Assembly: GCA_017519975.1 (NCBI GenBank) | Contig: JAFWRM010000006.1 | Coordinates: forward strand, 1-33,138 | Origin: Oscillospiraceae bacterium | GTDB taxonomy: Bacteria > Bacillota > Clostridia > Oscillospirales > Oscillospiraceae | Reading direction: 5' to 3' | Length of the DNA: 33,138 nucleotides | Part shown: one piece after another, positions 1 through 7,937 of the stretch | Layout: each line of letters opens with the position of its first letter | How positions within the stretch are numbered: the first letter of the stretch is position 1 | Notes under the pieces: model-generated | Seen by the model: only the letters and a program-made list of their open reading frames with translations | Databases searched by the model: none | Told to the model about the DNA's origin: nothing | Program-made: the position numbers and the translations under genes

Positions 1-139
1 CGTTTAATGACTACAAGAAGCAGCTCCTTGACTGGCAATACAAGTACAACAAGTTCCCAATGAGGCCTTTGAATTGGCGCTCTCCCAAAGACGTCCTTTT
101 TTCTTTTCCTAACTGTAAATGATGTTTGACAAACCTACA
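1..139 (+). mobile_element. Right end of an insertion sequence (IS3/IS481-like), truncated by the contig end
   Basis: Positions 1-139 are the exact reverse complement of 32999-33137. The element holds the last 39 codons of a transposase followed by 17 bp of terminal sequence. The shared identity stops at ...CTACA here and at TGTAG... at the other end, so the outer tip is TG/CA, as is usual for IS3- and IS481-type elements. A short palindrome, GTTTGTCAAAC (reading inward from the tip), lies just inside. The rest of the element is outside the window. Beyond base 139 the flanking DNA differs from that at the other copy, so these are two separate insertions. Confidence 0.85.
3..122 (+). CDS. DDE transposase, C-terminal 39 residues (5' partial)
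   Basis: The open frame enters from outside the window and stops with TGA at 120-122. The visible tail has the WQYKYN...RPLNWRSPKDVL pattern. This matches the end of rve-type DDE transposases (IS3/IS481-like), which commonly end in a W-x-YN-x-RPh-x-L-x-x-x-P-x-x-x-L motif. The catalytic DDE residues lie outside the window, so the family is assigned only from this tail. An identical fragment lies at 33016-33135 on the other strand. Confidence 0.7.
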   Translation, partial: FNDYKKQLLDWQYKYNKFPMRPLNWRSPKDVLFSFPNCK

Positions 140-169
140 CATGAGCCGCCCCCTCTCCGCCCCGTCATA

Positions 170-199
170 TTGACAAATACGGCGGAGCTTCATTATAAT
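170..199 (+). promoter_or_regulatory. Sigma-A promoter for the CNNM/HlyC pair
   Basis: TTGACA at 170-175 and TATAAT at 194-199 are both perfect consensus, separated by 18 bp. The promoter lies 31 bp inside the IS edge, so host DNA supplies it. The start codon at 260 follows a 50-60 nt leader that holds another AT-rich stretch (TATATTATAATATAC, about 210-225). Confidence 0.75.
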
Positions 200-259
200 G
201 TTAAGCTGTTATATTATAATATACGAACCCACGTATGGAAAGAAAAAGGTGATCGTTTC

Positions 260-1528
260 ATGGACCCGGACAGTTGGTTGTCCCTGTTTCTCGTACTTCT
301 GCTGCTGGTGATCAGCGGCTGGTTCGCCGCCTGTGAGACCGCGCTGAGTTCCGCCAACCGGACCCGCATCCGCCTGATGACGGAGCACGGAGACCGGCGG
401 GCCGCCCGGGCGGACCGTCTGCTGGACAGCTTCGACCGGACGCTGTCCTCCCTGCTCATCGGCAACAATCTGGCTCACATCCTGGCCAGTTCCGTGACCA
501 CCGTATGGGCGGTGCGCCGTTTCGGCAGCGCCTCCGCCGCCGTGGCCACGCTGATCCTGACATTGGTCGTGTTCTTCTTCGCCGAGCTTCTGCCCAAGAA
601 TCTTGCCAAGAAATACTCCGTGGGGTTCTCCTGCGCGTGTTCCGGCCTGCTGAATGCCTTCTGCGTGCTGTGTACGCCGTTCTCCTGGCTGCTGTCCTCC
701 CTGGGCCGTCTCGTCTCCCGCGCCGCGGGCGGTGAAGCCGCCGTCACGGAGGACGAGTTCCACGACATGGTGGAGACCATGACGGAGGAGAGCGCCCTGG
801 ATGAGGAAAAGGGCGAGCTCGTCCAGTCCGCCCTGCATTTCAGCGACCGGACGGCCGGCGACATTCTCACGGCCCGCGTGGATATGGTCGCCGTCAGCGA
901 CAGCTGGGACAGCGCCGAGATCCTGAAAACGGTGCAGAAGGCCCGTCTGTCGCGGCTGCCCGTCTATCACGGCACGGTGGATACCATCGTCGGCATCCTC
1001 TCCTGCCGGAACTACATCCGCGCCTATCGGAAAAACGAAGCCTCCGATCTCCATTCGCTGATTGACGCGCCCTTTTTCGTGCACGGCAGCATGCCCATCG
1101 ACAGCCTGCTTGCCGAGCTGAACCACAGAAAGCAGAACATGGCCGTCGTTACCGACGATTACGGCGGTGTGGAGGGCATCGTCACGGTGGAGGACATTCT
1201 GGAAGAACTGGTCGGAGAGATCTGGGATGAGGACGACGTGGCCGTCGAGAGCCTTCGTACGGACGGCGACGCCTACCTGATCGACGCCGGCATGTCCGCT
1301 GGGGAGTGTCTGGAGGAGATGGCCTGCACGCTCACGGAGGAACAGGAGCAGGAAACGGCCCACCGGACCATCGGCAGTCTGGCCTTCAGTCAGCTGGAGA
1401 AGATCCCTGTGGAGGGTGACTCCTTCACCTACGCCGGCATGATCTTCACCGTGGAAAAGATGCGCCGTCAGCGCATCCTGACGCTGCGCGCCGTCCCGGC
1501 CGCCGGGGAGGAGGTGACGCCGGAATGA
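260..1528 (+). CDS. CNNM/HlyC (CorB/CorC-like) membrane transport protein with CBS pair, paralogue 1
   Basis: A 422-residue integral membrane protein of the hemolysin-C/CorC/CNNM family. It has an N-terminal DUF21 membrane domain (about residues 1-150, several hydrophobic helices, with the early GWFAACETALSS signature), a CBS-domain pair (about 180-310, including the VTDDYGGVEG and EDILEELVGEIWDE blocks) and a C-terminal CorC_HlyC domain. Characterised relatives are linked to Mg2+ or other divalent cation efflux; 'hemolysin' is a historical name. The frame is open upstream to 119, but ATG 260 is preferred: AAGGTGA lies 8 bp before it and the protein then starts directly with its first membrane segment. 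The stop overlaps the start of the next gene (ATGA), which indicates translational coupling with the second paralogue. Confidence 0.88.
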   Translation: MDPDSWLSLFLVLLLLVISGWFAACETALSSANRTRIRLMTEHGDRRAARADRLLDSFDRTLSSLLIGNNLAHILASSVTTVWAVRRFGSASAAVATLILTLVVFFFAELLPKNLAKKYSVGFSCACSGLLNAFCVLCTPFSWLLSSLGRLVSRAAGGEAAVTEDEFHDMVETMTEESALDEEKGELVQSALHFSDRTAGDILTARVDMVAVSDSWDSAEILKTVQKARLSRLPVYHGTVDTIVGILSCRNYIRAYRKNEASDLHSLIDAPFFVHGSMPIDSLLAELNHRKQNMAVVTDDYGGVEGIVTVEDILEELVGEIWDEDDVAVESLRTDGDAYLIDAGMSAGECLEEMACTLTEEQEQETAHRTIGSLAFSQLEKIPVEGDSFTYAGMIFTVEKMRRQRILTLRAVPAAGEEVTPE

Positions 1529-2814
1529 GCGTTCCCGCCTATATCGGCGTGATCGTCGGTCTGCTGATCCTCAGCGCCTTCTTCTCCGGGTCGGAGATCG
1601 CCTATTCCACCGTCAGCCGTCTGCGTCTGGAAACGGCCGCAGACCGGCGCCGCTCCGCGGCCTGGGCTCTGGCCATCCACGACCGGTTCGAGGACGCGCT
1701 GTCCACGATCCTGATTGGCAACAATCTGGTGAACCTGTTCGCCTCCAGCGTGGCCGCCATGCTGGCTCTGGCGCTGGCGGGCCCCTCCGCGTCCCTGTCC
1801 CGGCAGGATCTGTACACCACGGTTGCGGCCGTCCTGCTGGCCGTGTGCGTTCTGGTGTTCGGGGAGAGCGTTCCCAAAATCGCCGCGAGGGACCGCGCCC
1901 TTTCCTGCAGTCTTCTGGCCGCCTATCCCCTGCGCGTTCTCATGACGCTGCTCCTTCCCCTGACAAAGCTGACCGGACTGCTGGTCCGCGTGCTGACGCT
2001 TCCCTTCCGCGGGGAGCAGACGGACGAGGAGGAGCAGGCCGAGGTCGCCGAGGAGGAGCTCGTGTCACTGATCGAGACCTCCGAGGACAGCGGCGTGATC
2101 GATGAGGACGTTTCCGAGCTTCTGCAGAACGCCCTGGATTTTTCGGAGATCTCCGCCCAGGAGGTCATGACGCCCCGGGTGGACGTATCCGCCCTGGATC
2201 TCGATGACGACGCCGAGCCTCTGGCCGACCGTCTGGACCGGGAAACCTTCTCCCGCCTGCCGGTGTTCGACGAGGATCTGGACCATATCCTGGGCATCCT
2301 TTCGCTGAACCGCTATTACCGCGCCCTGCTCAGTGAACCGGAACCGGATATTCGCCGTCTGCTGATCACCCCCGCCTACGTATACAAGACCACAAAGCTT
2401 CCCGCCGTTCTGGAGACGCTGCGCCTGAGCCACACGCACATGGCCGTCGTCACCGACGACTACGGAGGAACGCTGGGGATCCTCACCATGGAGGACGTTC
2501 TGGAGCAGCTGGTAGGAGAGATCTGGGATGAGACCGATGAGGTCGTGGACGAAGTCGTCCCCCACGGAGACCGCGAGTGGGAGATCGACGGCGATCTGAC
2601 CATCGGCGATTTCTGCGAGCTGATCGGCCGCGACGAGGATCTGTTCGAGACGGAATCCGTCACCGTCGGCGGCTGGACCATGGAGCGGTTCGACGGATTC
2701 CCGGAGCCCGGAGACAGCTTCCGTTTCGAAGATCTGACCGTCCGGGTGCTGGAGACGGGCCCCCATCGGGTCAACAGGATCCTGGTGACCCGGGCGGATC
2801 CGGAGGAAGAATGA
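1525..2814 (+). CDS. CNNM/HlyC membrane transport protein with CBS pair, paralogue 2
   Basis: A 429-residue paralogue of the preceding gene with the same order: DUF21 membrane domain (first about 150 residues, starting with the FFSGSEIAYS signature), acidic linker, CBS pair (about 200-330, with VTDDYGGTLG and EDVLEQLVGEIWDE) and CorC_HlyC domain at the C-terminus. It is translationally coupled to its neighbour through a 4-bp overlap, and the two may form a heteromeric cation transporter; CNNM-type proteins act as dimers. Tandem pairs of this family are common in Firmicutes. A GC-rich hairpin with a short T run follows the stop. The transported ion is not readable from sequence. Confidence 0.88.
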   Translation: MSVPAYIGVIVGLLILSAFFSGSEIAYSTVSRLRLETAADRRRSAAWALAIHDRFEDALSTILIGNNLVNLFASSVAAMLALALAGPSASLSRQDLYTTVAAVLLAVCVLVFGESVPKIAARDRALSCSLLAAYPLRVLMTLLLPLTKLTGLLVRVLTLPFRGEQTDEEEQAEVAEEELVSLIETSEDSGVIDEDVSELLQNALDFSEISAQEVMTPRVDVSALDLDDDAEPLADRLDRETFSRLPVFDEDLDHILGILSLNRYYRALLSEPEPDIRRLLITPAYVYKTTKLPAVLETLRLSHTHMAVVTDDYGGTLGILTMEDVLEQLVGEIWDETDEVVDEVVPHGDREWEIDGDLTIGDFCELIGRDEDLFETESVTVGGWTMERFDGFPEPGDSFRFEDLTVRVLETGPHRVNRILVTRADPEEE

Positions 2815-2835
2815 CGTTCTGTTCCACGTCGTATG

Positions 2836-2863
2836 CGCGGCCGAGGAGACCCGGCCGCGTTTT
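2836..2863 (+). terminator. Hairpin terminator after the CNNM pair
   Basis: A perfect 8-bp stem (CGCGGCCG / CGGCCGCG, 2836-2843 and 2852-2859) is followed by TTTT. It starts 22 bp after the stop codon of paralogue 2. The T run is short, so termination may be partial. Confidence 0.6.
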
Positions 2864-2915
2864 CCGTTCCCGCCCCAAAATATTGCCGCCTCCTCTCGCC
2901 TTTTTCCCCCTTCTG

Positions 2916-2924
2916 TGATATACT
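2916..2924 (+). promoter_or_regulatory. Probable extended -10 promoter for the pseudokinase gene
   Basis: TGATATACT is an extended -10 element (TG-N-TATACT) about 30 bp before the ribosome site of the pseudokinase. No good -35 hexamer stands at the right distance, which is typical of extended -10 promoters. Confidence 0.4.
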
Positions 2925-2955
2925 GCAAACAACAAACAGGGAGAGGAGGAGTTCC

Positions 2956-4023
2956 ATGACCGACGAGCAGGCTGCCGTTCTGGCGCAGTACAAGTTCATA
3001 TCCGTACTGGACGACTCCCACAAGGTCTCCCTGATGCAGAAGATCTCGGACCGCCGCCTGTATCTGAAAAAGGAGATGTCCTCCTTCAGCTTCGGCGTGA
3101 TCGAGTGGCTGAAGACGCATCCCGTAAAAAACACGCCCTTCATCTACGAACTGATCGAGGACGGCGGAAAGCTGATCGTCATCGAGGAATACTTCGCCGG
3201 TTCCACTCTTCAGGAGCTGCTGGATAACGGGACGGTCTTCACCGCCGGTGCCATCCGGGACACGGCGGAGCAGCTGTGCCGCATTCTGTCCGACCTTCAC
3301 CGTGCCGCTCCCCCCATCATCCATCGGGCGGTACGTCCGTCCAATATCCTGATCACTCCGGACGGAACGGTCAAGCTGCTGGAAATGAACGCCGCGCGCT
3401 GGTACCTGGGAAAGCCGGAGGCTGACGACGCGATGAAAAACAGAAAGCGATACGGAGCGCCGGAGCAGTATACCTACGGTGAATCCACCATACTGTCGGA
3501 CATCTACTCCGTCGGCGCCGTGATGAAGCGCATGCTGGAGGAGCGGACACAGCCGGACGACCCCGGCTTCGCTTTTCTGGAGAACGTTGCCTGGAAATGC
3601 ACCCAGGTGGATCCCAATTACCGCTACCAGTCGGCCGCCGCCATCGCGGATACGCTGTACCTGGGACAGGACGTGGAAAACAGTGGGCCCAGCCGGTTCC
3701 GCCGGTTCCTCCCGCCCGGCTACCGCCGGGAGCATCCCCTGTACATGCTGCTGTTCACCGCGATCTACATCATCGTATTCAACGTGGCCCTGACCCTTCG
3801 CATCCCCGGCGCCGCGCCCGGCCGGCTCTGGACCGTCCGGATCCTGGCGTTGGTGATGTTCCTGTTTCTCGTCTTCTTCTCCGGCAACTATCTGGACTGT
3901 CACAAGCTGCTCGGCCTGAAGAAGATAAAGAACAGAGCCGTCCGCCTTCTCGCCGTGGCTCTGATCGATCTGATCCTGGCGGCGGTATTCGCCTGGATCC
4001 TGATCGGCGTCATCCGCGCCTGA
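2956..4023 (+). CDS. Membrane-anchored protein kinase-like protein, predicted pseudokinase
   Basis: 355 residues: a Hanks-type kinase fold (about 10-240), then three hydrophobic segments (about 262-281, 294-310 and 328-352). Landmarks are recognisable but the catalytic ones are broken. The glycine-rich loop region (16-24) has no glycine, HRD reads H123-R124-A125, the following lysine is R127, and DFG is replaced by E143-M144-N145. Retained are a VIEEY hinge, N130, the APE motif (168-170) and the D182-x-Y-S-x-G core of the F helix. It therefore probably does not phosphorylate substrates, and a scaffold or sensor role is more likely. ATG 2956 is preferred over upstream in-frame codons because GAGAGGAGGAG directly precedes it. 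It appears monocistronic, bounded by terminators on both sides. Confidence 0.8.
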   Translation: MTDEQAAVLAQYKFISVLDDSHKVSLMQKISDRRLYLKKEMSSFSFGVIEWLKTHPVKNTPFIYELIEDGGKLIVIEEYFAGSTLQELLDNGTVFTAGAIRDTAEQLCRILSDLHRAAPPIIHRAVRPSNILITPDGTVKLLEMNAARWYLGKPEADDAMKNRKRYGAPEQYTYGESTILSDIYSVGAVMKRMLEERTQPDDPGFAFLENVAWKCTQVDPNYRYQSAAAIADTLYLGQDVENSGPSRFRRFLPPGYRREHPLYMLLFTAIYIIVFNVALTLRIPGAAPGRLWTVRILALVMFLFLVFFSGNYLDCHKLLGLKKIKNRAVRLLAVALIDLILAAVFAWILIGVIRA

Positions 4024-4049
4024 ACGGACGGGCCGAACAAACCGAAAAG

Positions 4050-4091
4050 CCGCCCCCGCGCAGCAGATGCGCGGGGGCGGTTCTTTTTTTC
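4050..4091 (+). terminator. Strong intrinsic terminator after the pseudokinase gene
   Basis: A perfect 12-bp GC stem (4050-4061 with 4069-4080) has a 7-nt loop and is followed by TTCTTTTTTTC. It sits between the convergent pseudokinase and HxlR genes. Confidence 0.85.
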
Positions 4092-4108
4092 TTCGGCGGG
4101 ATCCCGGC

Positions 4109-4567
4109 TCATTTTCCCCTGCGTGACCCCTTCCTCTTCCTTCCGTGCAGAAGGTCGTCCGGAGGCATGATGTCCTTCAGTTCCCGCACGTATTTTTCCG
4201 CCGCGTGAACAACGAAGGCGTCCGCGTCGATGGGGATGTCCCGGTCGCTCATCTGCCGGATGCTCCAGATGTACAGCATGTCCAGCGCGGGGATCAGCCT
4301 CTCCCCTTCCTCAGTCAGCTCGTAATCCGTGGTGGGCGGATAGGCGTCGGCGTTCACCGTGCGCCGGACGAGCCCGTCCCGTACCAGCTCCTTGAGCTGC
4401 TGGCTCAGTACCTTTTCCGACAGCGGAAGCACCTTCAGCGTCTGGTTGAAATGGATGGTCCCGTAGGTGTGGATCTCGTGCAGGATCGTCATCTTCCATT
4501 TTCCGCCCAGACAGTGCAGCGCGTAATGATACGGATTGGTCGGCTCCGTAAAGTCCACTCTCGCCAT
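4109..4567 (-). CDS. HxlR-family winged-helix transcriptional regulator
   Basis: 152 residues with a single HxlR/MarR-like winged-helix domain (about 13-105). Key blocks are CLGGKWKMTILHEI, the recognition-helix region LPLSEKVLSQQLKELVRDGLV, and the wing followed by YELTEEGERL. The classic redox cysteine of some HxlR proteins, just ahead of the domain, is not obvious; the only nearby cysteine is C19, inside the first helix. ATG 4567 is chosen because GGGGAGGGG precedes it by 5-6 bp; a longer frame upstream has no ribosome site and would cover the shared control region. It is divergent from the cupin-led catabolic operon, so local control of that operon, perhaps by a ring compound or thiol-reactive signal, is the natural inference. 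Confidence 0.85.
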   Translation of the reverse strand: MARVDFTEPTNPYHYALHCLGGKWKMTILHEIHTYGTIHFNQTLKVLPLSEKVLSQQLKELVRDGLVRRTVNADAYPPTTDYELTEEGERLIPALDMLYIWSIRQMSDRDIPIDADAFVVHAAEKYVRELKDIMPPDDLLHGRKRKGSRRGK

Positions 4568-4637
4568 GCGATCCCCTCCCCGTGTACCAGTGTAGCACGT
4601 GCGGCGCCGGTTGAAAAGGGGCGGAAGATCAATATGA

Positions 4638-4651
4638 TTACTTTCTGGTAA
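4638..4651. promoter_or_regulatory. Candidate HxlR operator
   Basis: TTAC-N6-GTAA forms a dyad in the divergent control region, and GTTAC repeats 3 bp further on. It lies about 24 bp upstream of the -35 box of the cupin operon. HxlR-type repressors and activators often bind TAC/GTA-ended dyads of this kind. The assignment rests on symmetry and position only. Confidence 0.4.
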
Positions 4652-4674
4652 GTTACTGTGTTTAAAGTGCCTCA

Positions 4675-4703
4675 TTGTTAGCACGCTGACTATCTCTTAT
4701 AAT
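4675..4703 (+). promoter_or_regulatory. Promoter of the cupin-SDR-BKACE catabolic operon
   Basis: TTGTTA (4675-4680) and a perfect TATAAT (4698-4703) are separated by 17 bp. The first start codon follows at 4736 behind GGGAGGTCG. The -35 box is imperfect, as expected for a regulated promoter. Confidence 0.65.
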
Positions 4704-4735
4704 GGTATCATCACATCAAAGGGAGGTCGTCCTTC

Positions 4736-5086
4736 ATGATCAAACGCACGTATGAGGAACTGGAGCCCTATTTCCCCGCCGGTCACTTCGGCGTGACCTG
4801 CAAGCGCTATCACGGCGCGGCGGAGACGGGGGCGGAAAAATTCTGGATCGGGATCTCGGAATTCGAGCCGGGCGGGGGCGCTGACTGGGCCTATGACGAC
4901 AACCCGCTGGAGAAGGTCTACTTCATCCTGGAAGGCCATATGACCGTCACCGACAAGGACGGGAACAAGTACGTGATGGGGCCGATGGAGTCCATCAGCT
5001 TCCCGCCCAATGAGGGCCGCGGCCTGAAGAACGAGACAGATCAGCCCGCGAAAATGCTGGTCATCATCAACTACCCGGAGAAATAA
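4736..5086 (+). CDS. Small cupin-domain protein lacking the usual metal ligands
   Basis: 116 residues forming a single cupin barrel. The two family motifs are visible but degenerate. Motif 1 runs from PGGG (46-49) to the glutamate and LEG (59-67), but the paired histidines are absent (ADWAYDDN). Motif 2 ([11 protein letters not shown], about 89-99) lacks the histidine before the conserved Asn. A metal-dependent dioxygenase activity is therefore unlikely; small-molecule binding, isomerase or accessory roles are more plausible. It is the first gene of the operon, with an excellent ribosome site, and is followed after 17 bp by the SDR gene. No exact function can be assigned. Confidence 0.75.
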   Translation: MIKRTYEELEPYFPAGHFGVTCKRYHGAAETGAEKFWIGISEFEPGGGADWAYDDNPLEKVYFILEGHMTVTDKDGNKYVMGPMESISFPPNEGRGLKNETDQPAKMLVIINYPEK

Positions 5087-5103
5087 TCAGGAGGAAAACA
5101 GCC

Positions 5104-5898
5104 ATGGTACCTGTAGAAAGAAGCTTTGTGAACAACATGTTCTCCGTCGAAGGCAAGGTCGCCCTCGTCACCGGCGCCACCGGCGCTCTGGGCAGCGTGC
5201 TCAGCAAGGGCTACGGCTACGCCGGCTGCAAGGTCTTCATGACCGGCCGGAATGAGGCCAAGCTCAAAGCCCTGGAGGAGGAGTTCCTCGCGGAGGGCAT
5301 CGACTGCGCCTACTGTGTCGGCGACCCTGCCGTTGAGGAAGACGTGAAAGCCGTCATCCGTGCCTGTGTGGAAAAGTACGGTGAAGTGAACATTCTGGCC
5401 GTCTGCCACGGCGTCAACAAGGTGCAGAACGTGCTCGACCAGTCCGTCGAGGACTGGCAGAAGATCATGGACGCCGACTGCAAAAGCGTTTACATCGTGA
5501 CCAAGTTCGTGGCCGAGCAGATGGTCGCCCAGGGCAAGGGCGGCAAGATGGTGGTCGTCACCTCCCAGCGCTCCAAGCGCGGCATGGCCGGCTACACGGG
5601 CTACTGCACCAGCAAGGGCGGCGCCGATCTGATGGTCAACTGCCTGGCCTGCGATCTGACCGCCAAATACGGGATCAACGTGAACTCTCTGTGTCCCACC
5701 GTGTTCCGCAGCGATCTGACGGAGTGGATGTTCGATCCTGAATCTCAGGTGTACAAGAACTTCCTCAACCGCGAGCCCATCGGACGTCTGGCCGAACCCA
5801 GCGACTTCGTCGGCTACGCGATCTTCCTGTCTTCCGACGCTTCCAACTACATCACCGGCGCCAACTGCGACTGCTCCGGCGGCTATCTGGTGGTGTAA
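5104..5898 (+). CDS. SDR-family NAD(P)H reductase, candidate phloroglucinol reductase
   Basis: 264 residues of the classical short-chain dehydrogenase family. The nucleotide motif TGATGALG is at 23-30, the catalytic set is S154, Y167, K171 (exact 13- and 4-residue spacings), and a CHG motif at 101-103 replaces the usual NAG. The C-terminal GxxxxxSGG end is intact. AGGAGG lies 8 bp before the start. It sits directly ahead of a 3-hydroxyacyl-dehydrogenase-like gene, a cyclase-family hydrolase and a BKACE gene. That set matches the anaerobic phloroglucinol pathway of Clostridium scatologenes, where an SDR reduces the trihydroxybenzene to dihydrophloroglucinol. SDR substrate cannot be read from motifs, so the specific role is inferred from context. 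Confidence 0.85.
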   Translation: MVPVERSFVNNMFSVEGKVALVTGATGALGSVLSKGYGYAGCKVFMTGRNEAKLKALEEEFLAEGIDCAYCVGDPAVEEDVKAVIRACVEKYGEVNILAVCHGVNKVQNVLDQSVEDWQKIMDADCKSVYIVTKFVAEQMVAQGKGGKMVVVTSQRSKRGMAGYTGYCTSKGGADLMVNCLACDLTAKYGINVNSLCPTVFRSDLTEWMFDPESQVYKNFLNREPIGRLAEPSDFVGYAIFLSSDASNYITGANCDCSGGYLVV

Positions 5899-5912
5899 GG
5901 AGAACACGGCAC

Positions 5913-6848
5913 ATGAAGCGCAGCGAAATCCGAAACATTCTCATCGCCGGCGGAGGCATGATGGGCAAGAACATCGCCTTCGTGTTCTCTTCCGTGCCTG
6001 AGTTCCGCATCACGGTCTACGACATTCGTCCGACGGACGTCCGGGCCGGCGTCCGGCTCAACTGTGCCCAGCTTCTGGAAAAGGGCGTCCTCAGCCCCGA
6101 AGAGCTGGAGGCGCGGCTGGCACGGATCGATTTCACGGAAGACCTCGATTCCGACTCCGTCAGAAACGCCGACCTGGTCGTGGAGGCCGTGTTTGAGGAC
6201 ATGGCCGTCAAGCGGGAGACCTTCGCGAAGCTGGAGGCGCGTTGCCGTCCGGATACGATTTTCTGCACCAATACCAGCGTGATGAGCCCGTCGGAGATCA
6301 GTCGGGAACTGACGCACCGCGAACGGTTCGTCGGCACCCATTTCTGGAATCCCGGCCATCTGATCCCTCTGGTGGAGGTCGTGCGCTCCGACGCCACCTC
6401 CGACGAGACGGCGCAGACGGTGATGGAGGTCCTGCGGGACGCCGGAAAAAAGCCCGTGCTCTGCAGGAAGGACGTGCCCGGCTTCATTGCCAACCGCATG
6501 CAGCACGCCCTGTGGCGCGAGGCCATCTCCATCGTGGAGAACGGCATCGCCGACGCCGAAACGGTGGACATGGCGGTCCGTTACAGCTTCGGCCTGCGGC
6601 TGCCTCAGCTGGGTCCGCTGGAAAACGCCGACATGGTGGGCACGGACCTCACCTGGAACATCCACGATTACATTCTCGGCGCGCTGGAGGATTCCCACCG
6701 TCCCTCTCCTCTCCTGACGGAGCTCAGGGATGAGGGCAAGCTGGGGTTCAAGACCGGGGAAGGCTTCCGGAAATGGACGCCGGAAGAAACGGCGGCCAGT
6801 GCCGCCGAGTTGAACGAGTATCTGATCCGTATGCTGTACGGAAAATAG
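5913..6848 (+). CDS. 3-hydroxyacyl-CoA dehydrogenase-family protein, candidate 3-hydroxy-5-oxohexanoate dehydrogenase
   Basis: 311 residues, the length of single-domain short-chain 3-hydroxyacyl-CoA or carnitine dehydrogenases. The Rossmann motif is GGGMMG (13-18). Catalytic-site equivalents are H143 in THFWNP, E155 in IPLVEVV and N194 in FIANRM. The C-terminal helical domain (about 188-311) is complete. Family members oxidise 3-hydroxy groups with NAD+; carnitine dehydrogenase shows that free acids can be used. The ribosome site AAGGAG overlaps the stop of the SDR gene (14-bp gap), so the two are one operon. With a BKACE gene downstream, the likely job is to turn a beta-hydroxy acid (3-hydroxy-5-oxohexanoate in the phloroglucinol model) into a beta-keto acid for cleavage. 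Confidence 0.85.
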   Translation: MKRSEIRNILIAGGGMMGKNIAFVFSSVPEFRITVYDIRPTDVRAGVRLNCAQLLEKGVLSPEELEARLARIDFTEDLDSDSVRNADLVVEAVFEDMAVKRETFAKLEARCRPDTIFCTNTSVMSPSEISRELTHRERFVGTHFWNPGHLIPLVEVVRSDATSDETAQTVMEVLRDAGKKPVLCRKDVPGFIANRMQHALWREAISIVENGIADAETVDMAVRYSFGLRLPQLGPLENADMVGTDLTWNIHDYILGALEDSHRPSPLLTELRDEGKLGFKTGEGFRKWTPEETAASAAELNEYLIRMLYGK

Positions 6849-6896
6849 ACCGAACAACCGAACATTATTCAAGCGACCGAAAGGAGTATTCAACCA

Positions 6897-7916
6897 ATGG
6901 GAAAGACCGTATTTGTAGACCTGACGCACCCCTTCAGCGCCGAGATCCCCCGGTGGCCGTATTTTGACAAGCCGGTGATCGATAACACCCACACCATGGC
7001 CAAGGGCGGCGTGCTGACACAGAGCATCAAGTGCACCATGCACACCGGCACCCACTGCGACGCCCCGCGTCACGTGATGGAGTATGAATTCGACGGACGC
7101 CGTGCCCGCTACACCCACGAAATGCCGGTGGACGCCTACACCGGCCAGGCGATCGTTTTCAAGATCGACATCGAGCCCTGGGGGCTGATCACCGACAAGC
7201 ATCTGGACGAATGCATGGCGAAGTACGGCCTGAAGGACGGCGATCTCAAGGGAAAGATCATCTGCCTGAACACCGGCATGCACCGCCTGTTCGACGATAC
7301 GAAGGCCTATTATCACTACGCGGCGGGCACCGGCGTGGAGGCTGGCAAATGGTTCGTCCGTCAGGGCGTGAAGTGCGTGGCCATGGACTCTCAGGCGCTG
7401 GACCATCCGATGCACACCGCCATGAGCCGCAACGGCATGACCCGCATGGACCTGCTGGGCGCCACGGGCAAGACGCTGATCGAAGAGTACCGTGAACTGT
7501 TCGGTGAGGAAGCGCTGGCGGAATTCGACAAGTTCGAGTACATCCGCATCCACGGCCAGGAGGCCTACGACGCGAAGTTCGGCGAGCTGGAAGCCATCGG
7601 CTGCTGGGGCACCTGGGAACCCTGCCACAAGACCATGCTCGGCCACGGCATCGTGGGCGTCGAGAATCTGGGCGGCGATCTGGACAAGATCCCGGACGGC
7701 GTGTTCTTCCGCTTCAACTGCTTCCCCCTGCGCTGGTACATGGGCGACGGTTCCATGGCCCGCTGCACCGCCGAGATCGACGAGGACCTGCTGGTCAAGG
7801 GCGTGCCCGACCGCACCTACGCCTACGGCGGCACCGGCTACGGCTTCCCCGAGGGCAACGGGGACAGCGGTCTGGAGTACATGCAGAGGCTTTTCAGCCG
7901 CAACAAGAAAAAATAA
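6897..7916 (+). CDS. Cyclase-family metal hydrolase, candidate dihydrophloroglucinol cyclohydrolase
   Basis: 339 residues of the putative cyclase family (kynurenine-formamidase fold). The metal-binding signature H49-x-G-T-H53-x-D55-A-P-x-H59 is intact, followed by a D164-S block and a late VENLGG block (256-260). It is about 130 residues longer than bacterial kynurenine formamidases, so a distinct subgroup is likely. Relatives open rings or hydrolyse amides with a divalent metal. In the phloroglucinol route a member of this family hydrolyses dihydrophloroglucinol to 3-hydroxy-5-oxohexanoate, which fits the neighbours exactly. AAAGGAG lies about 12 bp before the ATG; the 48-bp gap to the previous gene has no terminator. 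The specific substrate is inferred. Confidence 0.85.
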   Translation: MGKTVFVDLTHPFSAEIPRWPYFDKPVIDNTHTMAKGGVLTQSIKCTMHTGTHCDAPRHVMEYEFDGRRARYTHEMPVDAYTGQAIVFKIDIEPWGLITDKHLDECMAKYGLKDGDLKGKIICLNTGMHRLFDDTKAYYHYAAGTGVEAGKWFVRQGVKCVAMDSQALDHPMHTAMSRNGMTRMDLLGATGKTLIEEYRELFGEEALAEFDKFEYIRIHGQEAYDAKFGELEAIGCWGTWEPCHKTMLGHGIVGVENLGGDLDKIPDGVFFRFNCFPLRWYMGDGSMARCTAEIDEDLLVKGVPDRTYAYGGTGYGFPEGNGDSGLEYMQRLFSRNKKK

Positions 7917-7937
7917 GAGCCGGAAACGGAGTCAGTT

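Noticed and set aside
2065-3903. A 612-codon open frame on the minus strand across the CNNM paralogue 2 and pseudokinase genes
   Set aside because: It spans two genuine genes, a terminator and a promoter on the other strand, and its translation has no recognisable domain.
5883-7646. A 587-codon open frame on the minus strand across the dehydrogenase and cyclase genes
   Set aside because: Antisense shadow with biased composition (many His, Ala, Gly, Val); it crosses an intergenic region with plus-strand ribosome sites.
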